From positions 110,510-174,509 of the forward strand of contig NZ_JAGSSV010000006.1 of the NCBI RefSeq assembly GCF_018145875.1: 64,000 nucleotides of DNA. The letters run 5' to 3'. Source of the stretch: Marinomonas vulgaris (GTDB lineage Bacteria; Pseudomonadota; Gammaproteobacteria; Pseudomonadales; Marinomonadaceae). Position 1 is the stretch's first letter. Every line of letters begins with the position of its first letter. Shown in pieces: positions 20,655 through 31,174 of the stretch. The position numbers and the translations under genes are program-made. The notes beneath the pieces were generated by a model. It was not told the DNA's origin. It saw only the letters and a list, made by a program, of their open reading frames with translations, and searched no databases.

Positions 20655-22181
20655 ATGAAAAATAAAAATAACCTCAATCGCAAGGCTCATTTTTTGGGCA
20701 CAAAAATCCGCAACCTCCGTAAACGCAACCGCTTGACGATGGAAGACCTGTCTTCTCGATGCATCAAAATAGACCCAGAATGCGCACCCTCTGTGTCTTA
20801 TTTATCGATGATAGAAAGAGGCAAACGCATCCCCAGTGAAGACGTTTTAGAGGTGATCGCCAGCGTTTTTCAAAAAAATGTTGACTGGTTTTTAGATGAT
20901 ATTCCTGAAGAAGACGCTATCACCCCGTCAAAAGGCTCTGGCGGTGGCATTAACGGCATGCCTTTAGAACCAAACTTTTTGTTCTCAAAAGACATTCTAC
21001 AAATCGCCATTCCTGAAATGCTGTCACAAACGGGCACCAGTGGACGTCAATTTGCCCATCTATTGATTCGCGCTCACCAAGAGCACCATCAAAATCACTT
21101 TCCCGACCTTGAGCGAGCCGCAGAAGAAATTGGGAAAAAGCGCCTGCCTTTAAGCTTGGACGATCTAGTCGATATCACTAAACAAATGGGCTTACAGATT
21201 AAATGGTTTCGCAAAACACCAGCGTCTGTTTTGCAAGAAATTGGCAGTAATGGCAATAACTTAGTCACGTCGTTTTTTGATCCGCCAAACACGGTGTACA
21301 TCAATCAAATTATGAAAACACAGCCTCATCGGCTCAAATACAACCTGGCCGTTCACATTGGACATACGGTACTGCACGACAAAGATGGGCTAAAAAACAT
21401 TCTGGTCACAGGCCGCAATGAAATTTCACCACTGCAAGCAAGGCAAGCTGCAGGGCCATCATCGGGTATGGACGCACAAGATATTTTATACGCATGGCGT
21501 GATTTTGAGTGCAGCTTTTTCGCTGGCGCCTTGCTATGCCCTAAAGTGCCGTTTCGACAAATGCTGGATCGCAATGGTTACGAGATTAATACCGCCCAAT
21601 TGGCCGGCGTGTCGGAATCTGTCGCCATGCGCCGTATGACAGCGGCGTCGCCCTACCCCCATTGGCATTATTTTGATGCCTATGCACCCGGAAAACTCAA
21701 GGCCGTGTATCGGGGCAACGGCATACCTTTGCCTTGGGGCAACATGAGCTTAGTCGAAGACCCTTGCCATCACTGGGCGGTCTTTCGCAAAATCAACGAG
21801 CAAAGCTCAGGGTCATCAGCGCAGATTTCGATTTTAAACGTTGCGGACGAACCACGGATTTACGCATGTGAATCGATAAAAGTGGAGGATCTTGCTGGTA
21901 ATAGTCACGTTATCTGTTCTGGCATTGACCTTAATCCCGCCATTGCCGCTCAAGGCAAAGACGCCATTTCCATTGCCAATGACTTAAAGCAGGCCTGCGT
22001 TACCGGTGGGGGTTCCTCTCATATTCCAAGAGGCATTAAGAAAGATTTAATGAGTGTGGCCAAAATTCTCAACATCAATTGGGTCGAGCGCGGTATTGAA
22101 AGCGATGCTAGATTAATTTGCTCACGCGGCGCTGTGTGCCCAAGGTCACCAAGCTGTTATCAAGAATGTGGACACAAATAA
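20655..22181 (+). CDS. XRE/ScfR (RamB-like) transcriptional regulator
   Basis: A 508-residue regulator. Residues about 12-75 form an XRE helix-turn-helix (LGTKIRNLRKRNRLTMEDLS, then SVSYLSMIERGKRIPS). The middle (LAVHIGHTVLHDKDGL) resembles the degenerate IrrE/M78-like segment and the C-terminal half (WRDFECSFFAGALLCPK ... HHWAVFRKI) the DUF2083 region of short-chain fatty acyl-CoA regulators such as RamB, ScfR and PrpR. It ends with a cysteine cluster, CSRGAVCPRSPSCYQEC, as relatives do. It is divergent from glcB-aceA, so control of the glyoxylate shunt by an acyl-CoA signal is the natural inference. No obvious ribosome site precedes the ATG. Confidence 0.85.
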   Translation: MKNKNNLNRKAHFLGTKIRNLRKRNRLTMEDLSSRCIKIDPECAPSVSYLSMIERGKRIPSEDVLEVIASVFQKNVDWFLDDIPEEDAITPSKGSGGGINGMPLEPNFLFSKDILQIAIPEMLSQTGTSGRQFAHLLIRAHQEHHQNHFPDLERAAEEIGKKRLPLSLDDLVDITKQMGLQIKWFRKTPASVLQEIGSNGNNLVTSFFDPPNTVYINQIMKTQPHRLKYNLAVHIGHTVLHDKDGLKNILVTGRNEISPLQARQAAGPSSGMDAQDILYAWRDFECSFFAGALLCPKVPFRQMLDRNGYEINTAQLAGVSESVAMRRMTAASPYPHWHYFDAYAPGKLKAVYRGNGIPLPWGNMSLVEDPCHHWAVFRKINEQSSGSSAQISILNVADEPRIYACESIKVEDLAGNSHVICSGIDLNPAIAAQGKDAISIANDLKQACVTGGGSSHIPRGIKKDLMSVAKILNINWVERGIESDARLICSRGAVCPRSPSCYQECGHK

Positions 22182-22335
22182 GGAGTGAAAAACTGCTTAC
22201 AAAATAACAAAAGCAACCTCTGAACAACCAAGGGGATGGTGGAAAATGCCGATTATATGCAATCAGGTCTATCGAAACAAAGACACACGTATTAAAATTG
22301 GCGCAAATTCCCCTTCCCCCTAGTAAGGATCTTTC

Positions 22336-23550
22336 ATGACTTTGTCGACCAGTCAGCCAACTAACGTTGTCGTGGTTAGTAACTCTTCCGATAATCCATT
22401 TGCTATTGATATTGCCTACGCCATGGGTCAATACGATGACATCGCTGATTTAATCAGCATGAAGCAATTCATGAACTCTGAATTTTGCCCTCGGTTTATC
22501 TCCGATGAAGCAGATTTCGATAACATTGGTCGCAAACTCAAGGGAAAAGCGGTCATTATTGTCAGCACTGGCAGCCATGTAAAAAGTCGTCAGGAACTGG
22601 CGATGGCGAACTTGATCATTGCTCGCGCGGCCAAAGAAAATGGCGCAGAACGCGTTATTCTAGTAGAACCTGATTTATTCTACAGTGCGCAAGATCGTGG
22701 CCCTCATTCTGACTTAGGGGAAACCAGTTTCGAGCGTGATATCAAAGATGTGAAGAAGTTCGACGGTCAACCTTTTACCGCAAAACTTTACGCCCAATTG
22801 CTAAAAATGTCTGGTGTGGACACTGTGATGACGATTCACAACCATTCCGATTCGGTTCAAAAAATGTTTAATCAAGTATTTGAGGGTGATTTCCACAACC
22901 TCATCCCTTACGAAATTTATGCCCATTACTTGCTAAACTCCAACATTTTGGATTACGGTGACGATGGTGAAGGGCTTGTATTGTGCGCACCAGACAAGGG
23001 TGCTCGCGACTTTGTTAAAGAAATGTTCAACACACTTGGACTGTCGAAAGCCAAATTCATTATGCTCGATAAAGAGCGTACCGATGAACGCAAAGTCGAA
23101 ATCACTCTACACAGAGAAAGCGAACACACTTTTGATGGCCTAGACGGCGCCAGTATTGTGTTGTTTGACGACATGGTTCGTACCGGTTCTACTGTAGTGA
23201 AGTCCTGCCAGTTCCTACAACAAATCAACCCAAAACGCATGGTGTTTGCTGTATCGCACTTTTACGCCAGCGATGAAGGCCGTGAGCGCATGGCACACCC
23301 TGCTTTAGGTGAAATCTTAACTCTGAACACACTACCTACTATTTTGAACCGTGACGAACAAGGGCGTTTACGTAAAAAAATGGTCGTGCTAAAAGTAGAA
23401 AAATGGCTGGCTCAGGAACTATGCAACATCTTGGATTTGCCACAAACCCAAGAAGCCAACCCATATAAAATAGATATGTCGTCTAAAAACCCTCGTTTTA
23501 AGCGCAAAATTTGGTTCAGTGAAGAATTGTCTGAGCTAAAGGGTCACTAA
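22336..23550 (+). CDS. Divergent PRPP-synthase/phosphoribosyltransferase-family protein
   Basis: A 404-residue protein built like ribose-phosphate pyrophosphokinase: an N-terminal half with EPDLFYSAQDRG (compare YARQDR of Prs) and a C-terminal half with the PRPP/ribose-phosphate loop VLFDDMVRTGSTVVKSC. It is about 90 residues longer than housekeeping Prs and the canonical N-terminal Prs motifs are weak, so it is a paralogue or a different phosphoribosyltransferase-like enzyme. A good AAGGA ribosome site precedes the ATG, and a strong terminator follows. Function beyond the fold is not certain. Confidence 0.75.
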   Translation: MTLSTSQPTNVVVVSNSSDNPFAIDIAYAMGQYDDIADLISMKQFMNSEFCPRFISDEADFDNIGRKLKGKAVIIVSTGSHVKSRQELAMANLIIARAAKENGAERVILVEPDLFYSAQDRGPHSDLGETSFERDIKDVKKFDGQPFTAKLYAQLLKMSGVDTVMTIHNHSDSVQKMFNQVFEGDFHNLIPYEIYAHYLLNSNILDYGDDGEGLVLCAPDKGARDFVKEMFNTLGLSKAKFIMLDKERTDERKVEITLHRESEHTFDGLDGASIVLFDDMVRTGSTVVKSCQFLQQINPKRMVFAVSHFYASDEGRERMAHPALGEILTLNTLPTILNRDEQGRLRKKMVVLKVEKWLAQELCNILDLPQTQEANPYKIDMSSKNPRFKRKIWFSEELSELKGH

Positions 23551-23574
23551 AAGCTTTTACGCTTTTGATTTTTG

Positions 23575-23609
23575 AAAACGCCCAGCATCTTGCATGCTGG
23601 GCGTTTTTT
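23575..23609. terminator. Strong bidirectional rho-independent terminator
   Basis: Perfect 14-base arms AAAACGCCCAGCAT / ATGCTGGGCGTTTT around a 5-base loop, with T-runs on both strands. It separates the convergent PRPP-synthase-like gene and the unknown gene. Confidence 0.95.
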
Positions 23610-23610
23610 A

Positions 23611-24198
23611 TTAGGCGTGGAAAGTTAGTAATAAAAGATCTTTAATTTTGCGATCTATTTCTGCCACACCGGCTGCATCAAAATCGGCTTTTTCCACTTG
23701 ATACAAAAACGGCTTCATTTCCCTGAGCTTCTTAATGGCCTGCGGGTCTTCAGCAAGCAGCACAGCCGTGTAAGAAAAAGCATCGTAGTAGGGAAAGGCT
23801 TGTTCACGTAAGGCATTTAGATAGGAATCAACCGCCTCATCACCAAACACCTGTTTAATCGCCGTAATAGCACCAAATACCGCCGCGCCTTCACACAACA
23901 CCAAAGTATTACTAACGTCCCGTCCGAGAGGGAATTGACCTCGAACCAACTCCTGCATGACATCCGCTAGCATCATTACATCATTTGTGAATACCTTGGC
24001 AGGCATTTGAATAGTGTATCGGTATGGCTCATCAGAGTGCGCAAATACAGCACCTGGCTTGCTGATATCATCTCGTACTTCGAAGCCATCAAATTTAGCC
24101 TGATCAGCAGCCCCACCAAAAAGAAACTCCACCGCGGGCAACCAAGCTGCACGCAGCTTTTCCAACTTGTTTACCTCTGCTAAATAGGTATCTGTCAC
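23611..24198 (-). CDS. Conserved-looking hypothetical protein
   Basis: A 195-residue soluble, acidic, mostly helical protein without a signal peptide. I do not recognise the family. It starts at GTG 24198 with AAGGACAAG eight bases upstream. A stretch LVLCEGAAVFGAITAIKQVF might be a helical core. Codon use and base composition match the flanking housekeeping genes, so it looks real. It stands alone between a bidirectional terminator and the hupE upstream region. No function is proposed. Confidence 0.75.
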   Translation of the reverse strand: MTDTYLAEVNKLEKLRAAWLPAVEFLFGGAADQAKFDGFEVRDDISKPGAVFAHSDEPYRYTIQMPAKVFTNDVMMLADVMQELVRGQFPLGRDVSNTLVLCEGAAVFGAITAIKQVFGDEAVDSYLNALREQAFPYYDAFSYTAVLLAEDPQAIKKLREMKPFLYQVEKADFDAAGVAEIDRKIKDLLLLTFHA

Positions 24199-24436
24199 AA
24201 TCTTGTCCTTATCTTTTCTGAAAGAAATTACACGCTTGACGGATGGCCGTAAGCGATTTTTTATTATCGCCAGACCATAGCATATTGGCTTGTTTGGAGC
24301 AGGGAAAACTTTAAAAAACTCTTCTCAATACGAGCTAGCAATCGGTTTAGATCAAGAAAACCCTTCATATAATTTACCCAGCCTTTAGCTGTGCTAAAAT
24401 CCAACTCCATTCCAGCCGCAAGAGCGGTGGTTTACA

Positions 24437-24466
24437 GAAGTGTATGATTTCCCAACACTTCATACT
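24437..24466 (+). promoter_or_regulatory. Hairpin in the hupE leader with two mutually exclusive stems
   Basis: GAAGTGT (24437-24443) pairs with ACACTTC (24455-24461), while GTATGA (24442-24447) could instead pair with TCATAC (24460-24465). A TTTTTT run follows just before the GGAG ribosome site of hupE. This could be an attenuator or metal-responsive leader, or chance. Confidence 0.35.
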
Positions 24467-24486
24467 CATTTTTTGGAGATATTATT

Positions 24487-25071
24487 ATGCGTTCAGTTAC
24501 GCTTAAAATGGGCATAGCCGCTACCATGGTCGCTTTACCGACTCTTGTAATGGCTCACCCAGGACACGAACACGCCAGTAGTTTTATGACAGGATTGATG
24601 CATCCAATGGGTGGCCTTGATCATTTACTTGCCATGTTAGCTGTAGGCCTATGGGCCGCCAGTATTGGTGGCAAAGCCATGTGGATGCTTCCTCTCGCTT
24701 TTATTAGCGCTATGTTGCTTGGTGGTGGGCTGGCGATCGCCGGCATTCAAATGCCTTTTGTCGAACAAGGTATTTTGTTATCGGTGATTTTGGTGGGTGT
24801 GTTACTGGTTGCATCGGCACGCTTCTCTATAGCCACTTGCGCGAGCATTGCAGGGCTGTTTGCCTTGTTTCATGGCACGGCTCACGGAGTAGAAATGCCA
24901 CTCAATGCCAACGGTGTTGAATACGCGCTAGGCTTTATCGCCGCCACTTTCGCCTTGCATATAACAGGCATGGCATTAGGCACTCTTGTTACGCGTTTGC
25001 AGGCGCCATTGATGACCCGTTTGGCTGGCAGCGTGATTGCTATCGCAGGCGTCATCCTTGCTATTGCCTAA
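24487..25071 (+). CDS. hupE: HupE/UreJ-family nickel/cobalt permease
   Basis: A 194-residue membrane protein with a signal-like N-terminus ending ...VMAHPGHEH and the family motif HPMGGLDHLLAMLAVG about residues 38-53, followed by a second histidine segment FHGTAHGVE. HupE/UreJ proteins are thought to be secondary nickel or cobalt importers. About six transmembrane segments are expected. No hydrogenase or urease gene is nearby, so the metal is undetermined. A terminator follows at 25109. Confidence 0.88.
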   Translation: MRSVTLKMGIAATMVALPTLVMAHPGHEHASSFMTGLMHPMGGLDHLLAMLAVGLWAASIGGKAMWMLPLAFISAMLLGGGLAIAGIQMPFVEQGILLSVILVGVLLVASARFSIATCASIAGLFALFHGTAHGVEMPLNANGVEYALGFIAATFALHITGMALGTLVTRLQAPLMTRLAGSVIAIAGVILAIA

Positions 25072-25108
25072 TATGAGCAAATAGCTTTTTCCCATGACAT
25101 TAAACTCT

Positions 25109-25143
25109 AACCACCTTGCTTGTTAAACAAGGTGGTTATTTTT
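25109..25143 (+). terminator. Rho-independent terminator after hupE
   Basis: AACCACCTTG / CAAGGTGGTT arms (25109-25118 and 25128-25137) with a 9-base loop followed by ATTTTT. Confidence 0.9.
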
Positions 25144-25318
25144 CACTTGTCTGTGGATAAAACCCATAAATGCTATGGTATTAAATTGATATGAAAGGGT
25201 ATTTTAATGCTATCTTCTTTACTGTGCTATTTATAGAACTCTGACACTATGGACGAATGGGCTTACCGCAACGCGCTACAATGTTTTCGTTTTGTGAATA
25301 ACAGACAAGGGTATTTTT

Positions 25319-27514
25319 TTGAAAAAATTTGAATTTAAACCGTATTATGCCGTCATTATTTCCATTATTGCCTTTGTCGTTATAGTTGTACTTGGTCTCT
25401 CTTGGGTTCAATCAACGCACCAAGCGATTGTCAGTCAACAGCAGTTATTATTGAACAGCATTACACGTACCCAAGCATCCGCCTTAGAAAGAAAGCTCTC
25501 TTCTGCGTTTACATCAGCACAAATTCTTGCCTACGAAGTTGAGCAAAATAATGGCGAAACATCATGGTTTGAAGGCTATGCTGATACCTTAATCGACTCC
25601 ATTGGTGGCATTGAAAGTTTGCAGCTCTCGCCACAAGGCATCATTTCAAAGATTTACCCAATAGAGGGCAACGAATCTGCCATCGGCCTGGATATTCTCA
25701 ACTCACCCGCTTTTAAGAAAGAAGCTTCTTTGTCCGTTCGCAATCAAACTATGTTTGTTATTGGACCAATAGAACTGATACAAGGTGGCATCGCTGTGAT
25801 CAGTCGAGCCCCTGCCTTTCTTCACAAAGGCACTGAGCAAGAACGCTTTTGGGGGTTTTCCTCTGCCATTATCTATTTAGACAACTTGCTTGAAGCCACA
25901 CAATTGCACTCATTAGAAGATGAAGGCTACCAATATCGTTTAACCAGAAAAAACACAGCGACTAAGGAAGATATCACACTCGCCTCTTCTGAAGTTCCTC
26001 TGGCAGATATCCATGCCGTAACGGATTTGGTATTACCGGTTGGTACCTGGTCACTGAATGTCAGTCGGGGCTCTATTGCACTCGCAGGCGCGCAAAAGAA
26101 TATTGGCTATTTTCTTTCCCTTATAGTTGGATTACTGCTCTCTGCTGCTTTATACGCGATTTTAATTCAGCCACTTAAACTACGAGAGCAAGTCAAAGCG
26201 AAAACCGCAGAGTTGCAAGAACTCGCCTATCGTGACCCATTAACAGGGTTAAAAAACCGCCGCTTCATTCAAGATACCTTACCTAAATCCTTACGCGGCC
26301 ATCAAAAACGCGGTCGTGTATCAGCGTTTTTATACCTGGATTTAGATAACTTTAAACGCATCAACGACACCATAGGGCACGATGTGGGAGATCAGGTATT
26401 AACCGTGATCGCAAATCGACTCGATAAATTCAAAAGAACATCAGATTTGGTGGTTCGTTTAGGGGGAGACGAGTTTGGGCTCCTACTAGGCGATGTAACC
26501 AACAAAAAACAGGTCTCACAGCGCGCAGATCAAATACTACAGAGTGTTCGCCGTCCTGTTATTTTACGGTCGAAAGAATATGTTCTAAGCACGTCTCTGG
26601 GTATTGCTATGATCCCTGAGCATGGTCGGGATTTGGTCACCCTAATGCAAAATGCCGACATGGCCATGTACCACGCAAAACTGGAAGGCAAAAATCAGTA
26701 CGCTTTTTATAATGAGCACATGAAGGTCAGCACCCATAACCTGGTCAAAGGTGAACAAGACCTAGCGCTTGCTCTAGAACGTGAAGAGTTTGAGGTCTAC
26801 TTCCAACCGCAGTTTAACCTCAAGACAGACGAGGTGTTTGCCGCAGAAGCCCTAGTACGCTGGAATCACCCTGAAAAAGGGCTAGTGTTCCCCAATGATT
26901 TTATCCCCTTGGCAGAGAGCACAGGTAAAATAGTGGCTTTAGGCCATTGGGTGCTCGAAAATAGCATTGCCTACCTAGCTCAACGCAAACTGGAAAACCG
27001 TCCAGACATTAGCATACACATCAATCTAGCCTCGGCTCAGTTATCCGACGTACATTTTGTTTCCCTGGTAGAAGCCTTACTGGATAAATATCAGGTTCCC
27101 GCGCATCTAGTGGGTTTTGAAGTAACAGAGACCTCTATTTTAGCCGATATTCCTCTTGCCAGAAGTCTACTGCAACGCCTTAAAGATATGGGTATTTGTT
27201 TGTCCATTGACGATTTTGGCACCGGTTATTCGTCTTTGTCGCAATTGAAAAACCTGCCCGTCACCATGCTAAAAATTGACCGCAGTTTTATTATGGAATT
27301 AGAGAGTAACCAAGACGACCGAAAAATTGTTGAAGCCATTATCGCCATGGCACATAAACTGAATATCAAGGTACTGGCAGAAGGCATAGAAACACGAACA
27401 CAATGGCAACTATTGGAAGCGTTTCAGTGCGACTTTGGCCAGGGATATTATGTAAGCAAGCCGGTCACAGCGACAGCTTTCAACCAAGGTACTCCCCTGC
27501 TTCATCCTAGTTAA
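25319..27514 (+). CDS. CHASE-GGDEF-EAL cyclic-di-GMP turnover protein
   Basis: A 731-residue inner-membrane signalling protein. An N-terminal membrane segment (about 12-32) and a second about 263-285 flank a periplasmic CHASE-type sensor (GIESLQLSPQGIISKIYP, FVIGPIELIQGG). The GGDEF domain (about 325-480) has an intact RLGGDEF site and an upstream RTSD (RxxD) inhibitory site. The EAL domain (about 490-730) has AEALVRWNHP and DDFGTGYSSLS, also apparently intact. It could therefore both make and break c-di-GMP. TTG 25319 is the likely start. It stands alone between two terminators. The ligand of the CHASE domain is unknown. Confidence 0.93.
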   Translation: MKKFEFKPYYAVIISIIAFVVIVVLGLSWVQSTHQAIVSQQQLLLNSITRTQASALERKLSSAFTSAQILAYEVEQNNGETSWFEGYADTLIDSIGGIESLQLSPQGIISKIYPIEGNESAIGLDILNSPAFKKEASLSVRNQTMFVIGPIELIQGGIAVISRAPAFLHKGTEQERFWGFSSAIIYLDNLLEATQLHSLEDEGYQYRLTRKNTATKEDITLASSEVPLADIHAVTDLVLPVGTWSLNVSRGSIALAGAQKNIGYFLSLIVGLLLSAALYAILIQPLKLREQVKAKTAELQELAYRDPLTGLKNRRFIQDTLPKSLRGHQKRGRVSAFLYLDLDNFKRINDTIGHDVGDQVLTVIANRLDKFKRTSDLVVRLGGDEFGLLLGDVTNKKQVSQRADQILQSVRRPVILRSKEYVLSTSLGIAMIPEHGRDLVTLMQNADMAMYHAKLEGKNQYAFYNEHMKVSTHNLVKGEQDLALALEREEFEVYFQPQFNLKTDEVFAAEALVRWNHPEKGLVFPNDFIPLAESTGKIVALGHWVLENSIAYLAQRKLENRPDISIHINLASAQLSDVHFVSLVEALLDKYQVPAHLVGFEVTETSILADIPLARSLLQRLKDMGICLSIDDFGTGYSSLSQLKNLPVTMLKIDRSFIMELESNQDDRKIVEAIIAMAHKLNIKVLAEGIETRTQWQLLEAFQCDFGQGYYVSKPVTATAFNQGTPLLHPS

Positions 27515-27524
27515 GTTTTCTATT

Positions 27525-27569
27525 TGACCATTAAAAAAGGCATCACAAGGATGCCTTTTTTAATGGTCA
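27525..27569. terminator. Very strong bidirectional terminator
   Basis: Perfect 19-base arms starting TGACCATTAAAAAAGGCAT with a 7-base loop, T-rich on both strands, between the convergent GGDEF-EAL and ask genes. Confidence 0.95.
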
Positions 27570-27601
27570 CTGGATCAATTAAACCATGACATGTTATAGC
27601 A

Positions 27602-29047
27602 TTAAGACGCTAAACAAATAGCACGACCATGATTTTGCGCCTCAACCAATTCTTTGTGCAGGCTGCAGATGGCTTTTTCATAGTCTTCTTCGTCTACCAC
27701 GAATTGCATGTCTACTTGACGCATAGATTGGTGCATTGCTAATACGTTAACCTCTTGTTCTGCGATGGCTTTTACGGCCTTCGCCAACATGCCAGTAGTT
27801 TTCATATCACTGCCGATAGCCGAGACAATCGCCACTTTACGTTGGGTAATTTCAGCATCAGCAAAACGCTCATGCAAAACACGCATGACGCGTTTTAGGG
27901 TTTTTAAGTTAATCGCCAAGTAATGCGTAATGGTGTTGGCATTAATGTCTTTGGCAATGATATGAGCGTGAAACTGGTTCAATACTTTTAAAATACCACC
28001 ATCAAATACATCGATGTCGCCTGCCATGTCCTGATCGAACAACTCAACAGCAAACACACCACGACAGCCAGCAATAATTTCAACACAAGGCGCATCACTA
28101 ACATAATCGCCGGTAATCAAGGTGCCTGTATGGTCTGGCTCAAAGGTGTTTTTCACTCGCAACGCAATGCCGCTTTGACGCAGACCCTTCGCGGCTTTCG
28201 GGTGAATCGCTTCCATACCAAGGTTGGCCAGCTGATCAGCTACGTCATAATTGGTACGGCCAATAGGCACGGCTTTGCTTTCGCCGACCAAGCGTGGATC
28301 TGCGCTACTTAGGTGGAATTCTTTGTGAATAACCGCTTCATGGGCCTCAGTCAATACCGCAATACGGCTAAAGGTCATTTCGCTGTAACCCCGGTCAAAT
28401 GTCGACATTAAGCCAGTTTCACTGTGAGCATAGCCCGTAGCGATAGGCAGCTCCTTACTCAAATCAATGTCTTTGAAGGCATCAATGATTCGCTCGTCCA
28501 ATGACATATGACTTGGACTGTTCCAACCGGTTAAATCAACAAAAACCGCATTTACGCCGTCTCGTTGAAGTAAATGCGCCGTATTCCAGGCACTGTGCGC
28601 TTCGCCCAAACTCGCGAGCATTTCGCGTACCGTAGCCAAGTGCTCACTAATGGAAAAGTGACCGTGCTGGCAAAGACGATGTAAATCCTCTAAGCATTCT
28701 TGCGCTTCTTGCAAGCGGCTGCTTAAAAAGTCATCGGCTTTTTGGCGCAACTCGCCTTCTTCAAATAAAGTATGGTTAATGTCCAACATGGCACTGCGAA
28801 CATCTTGTAACGCCGGAAACCAATTGTTTTGCATGCGCTCTTGTGCAAACAGAGCAAACACGCCCGCATCGCCGGTTTTCTTGTGTTCCAGTAACTTATC
28901 TGTCATGCCAGCGTAGGCAGAAACAACAAAAATACGCTGATACATGCTCTGAACTTGCGTTGGCTTGAAAATTATATTGTCACGAACTGAACGGTAGTCA
29001 CTCATGGACGTGCCGCCAATTTTTTCAACTGTATGTTGTCCCATCAT
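27602..29047 (-). CDS. ask: Ectoine-pathway aspartate kinase
   Basis: A 481-residue aspartokinase of the Ask_Ect type, phosphorylating aspartate to feed aspartate semialdehyde to ectoine synthesis. The N-terminal KIGGTSMSDY replaces the usual KFGGTS, a recurring feature of this subclass. The ATP/aspartate region TGYAHSETGLMSTFDRGYSEM and two C-terminal ACT regions (VAIVSAIGSDMKTTGMLAKA) are seen. It follows ectC on the same strand with a 276-base gap that contains a weak hairpin, so partial separate transcription is possible. Confidence 0.92.
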   Translation of the reverse strand: MMGQHTVEKIGGTSMSDYRSVRDNIIFKPTQVQSMYQRIFVVSAYAGMTDKLLEHKKTGDAGVFALFAQERMQNNWFPALQDVRSAMLDINHTLFEEGELRQKADDFLSSRLQEAQECLEDLHRLCQHGHFSISEHLATVREMLASLGEAHSAWNTAHLLQRDGVNAVFVDLTGWNSPSHMSLDERIIDAFKDIDLSKELPIATGYAHSETGLMSTFDRGYSEMTFSRIAVLTEAHEAVIHKEFHLSSADPRLVGESKAVPIGRTNYDVADQLANLGMEAIHPKAAKGLRQSGIALRVKNTFEPDHTGTLITGDYVSDAPCVEIIAGCRGVFAVELFDQDMAGDIDVFDGGILKVLNQFHAHIIAKDINANTITHYLAINLKTLKRVMRVLHERFADAEITQRKVAIVSAIGSDMKTTGMLAKAVKAIAEQEVNVLAMHQSMRQVDMQFVVDEEDYEKAICSLHKELVEAQNHGRAICLAS

Positions 29048-29301
29048 TTACCCAATTTATCTAAGGGTCGAAGGTTGACTTCGACCGGAGCCAAAAACTG
29101 CCGCTATATTGTCATAAGGTTGCGGAAATTTTAAGCATTAATCGTATTTAAAGCACCCAATTCGTGTCATAAAACACGCATTGTCCAATGTTTATAAAAA
29201 GCAGGAAAAACGGAGTAAAAGGCGGGTGCTGAGAAGTCTGTAAGAGGATCAAAAAGATCAGAGCGCATCGATAACAACACACCCTGCTCTTTTTAACAAA
29301 A

Positions 29302-29320
29302 CGCGACCTTGATAATCGCG
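29302..29320 (-). terminator. Weak hairpin after ectC
   Basis: On the minus strand CGCGA ... TCGCG (9-base loop) is followed by TTTTGTT, 4 bases after the ectC stop. It could be an attenuating terminator or a 3' stabiliser between ectC and ask. The rest of the ectC-ask gap (29048-29301) shows nothing I recognise. Confidence 0.45.
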
Positions 29321-29323
29321 AGA

Positions 29324-29713
29324 TTAATCAAGAAGTTCGTACGCGCCTTCGGCGTTGTGCACTTCTTTACCAGTAATTGGCGGATTGAACACACAAGCCA
29401 GTTTCAGCTCTTTTGTCGCTCGCAAAGTGTGCGCATCGTGCTTATCTAGCACATAGACAACACCTGGTTTGATCTGGTGTTTTTGGCCGGTTTCACGGCT
29501 TTCCACTTCGCCTTCACCCGAAATACAGTACACAGACTCAAGGTGGTTTTGATAATGCATATCAAAATCTTTGCCTTCATAAATGGTCGTAATATGAAAC
29601 GAAAAGCCCATGTTGTCTTCTTTTAAGATAAGACGCGTGCTTTCCCAGTTATTTTCTGGGCACACAACACGGCGTTCGGTTTTTTCGCATTCGGCTAAAT
29701 CACGTGCAAACAT
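29324..29713 (-). CDS. ectC: L-ectoine synthase
   Basis: A 129-residue cupin enzyme that cyclises N-gamma-acetyl-diaminobutyrate to ectoine. It shows the family sequence [32 protein letters not shown] and [19 protein letters not shown], which carries the metal-binding Glu/Tyr/His positions. Usual length is about 130. It is the third gene of the ectA-ectB-ectC operon, 41 bases after ectB. Confidence 0.98.
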   Translation of the reverse strand: MFARDLAECEKTERRVVCPENNWESTRLILKEDNMGFSFHITTIYEGKDFDMHYQNHLESVYCISGEGEVESRETGQKHQIKPGVVYVLDKHDAHTLRATKELKLACVFNPPITGKEVHNAEGAYELLD

Positions 29714-29754
29714 ATTTTCTTCCTTATAGTGTTGTTAATCGTTGATCTCTGGTG

Positions 29755-31122
<1,368 letters not shown>

Positions 31123-31174
31123 TCAACAAAACGACGAGCGAAAGCCTTGGCTTTCAAGCTCAGCGTTTTTCGGT

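Noticed and set aside
24280..24486. Cobalamin riboswitch upstream of hupE
   Set aside because: The conserved GCCACTG box and adenosylcobalamin core were not found.
31140..31155. Terminator between ectA and ectB (GAAAGCC-TT-GGCTTTC)
   Set aside because: Loop of only two bases and no T-run in the direction of transcription.
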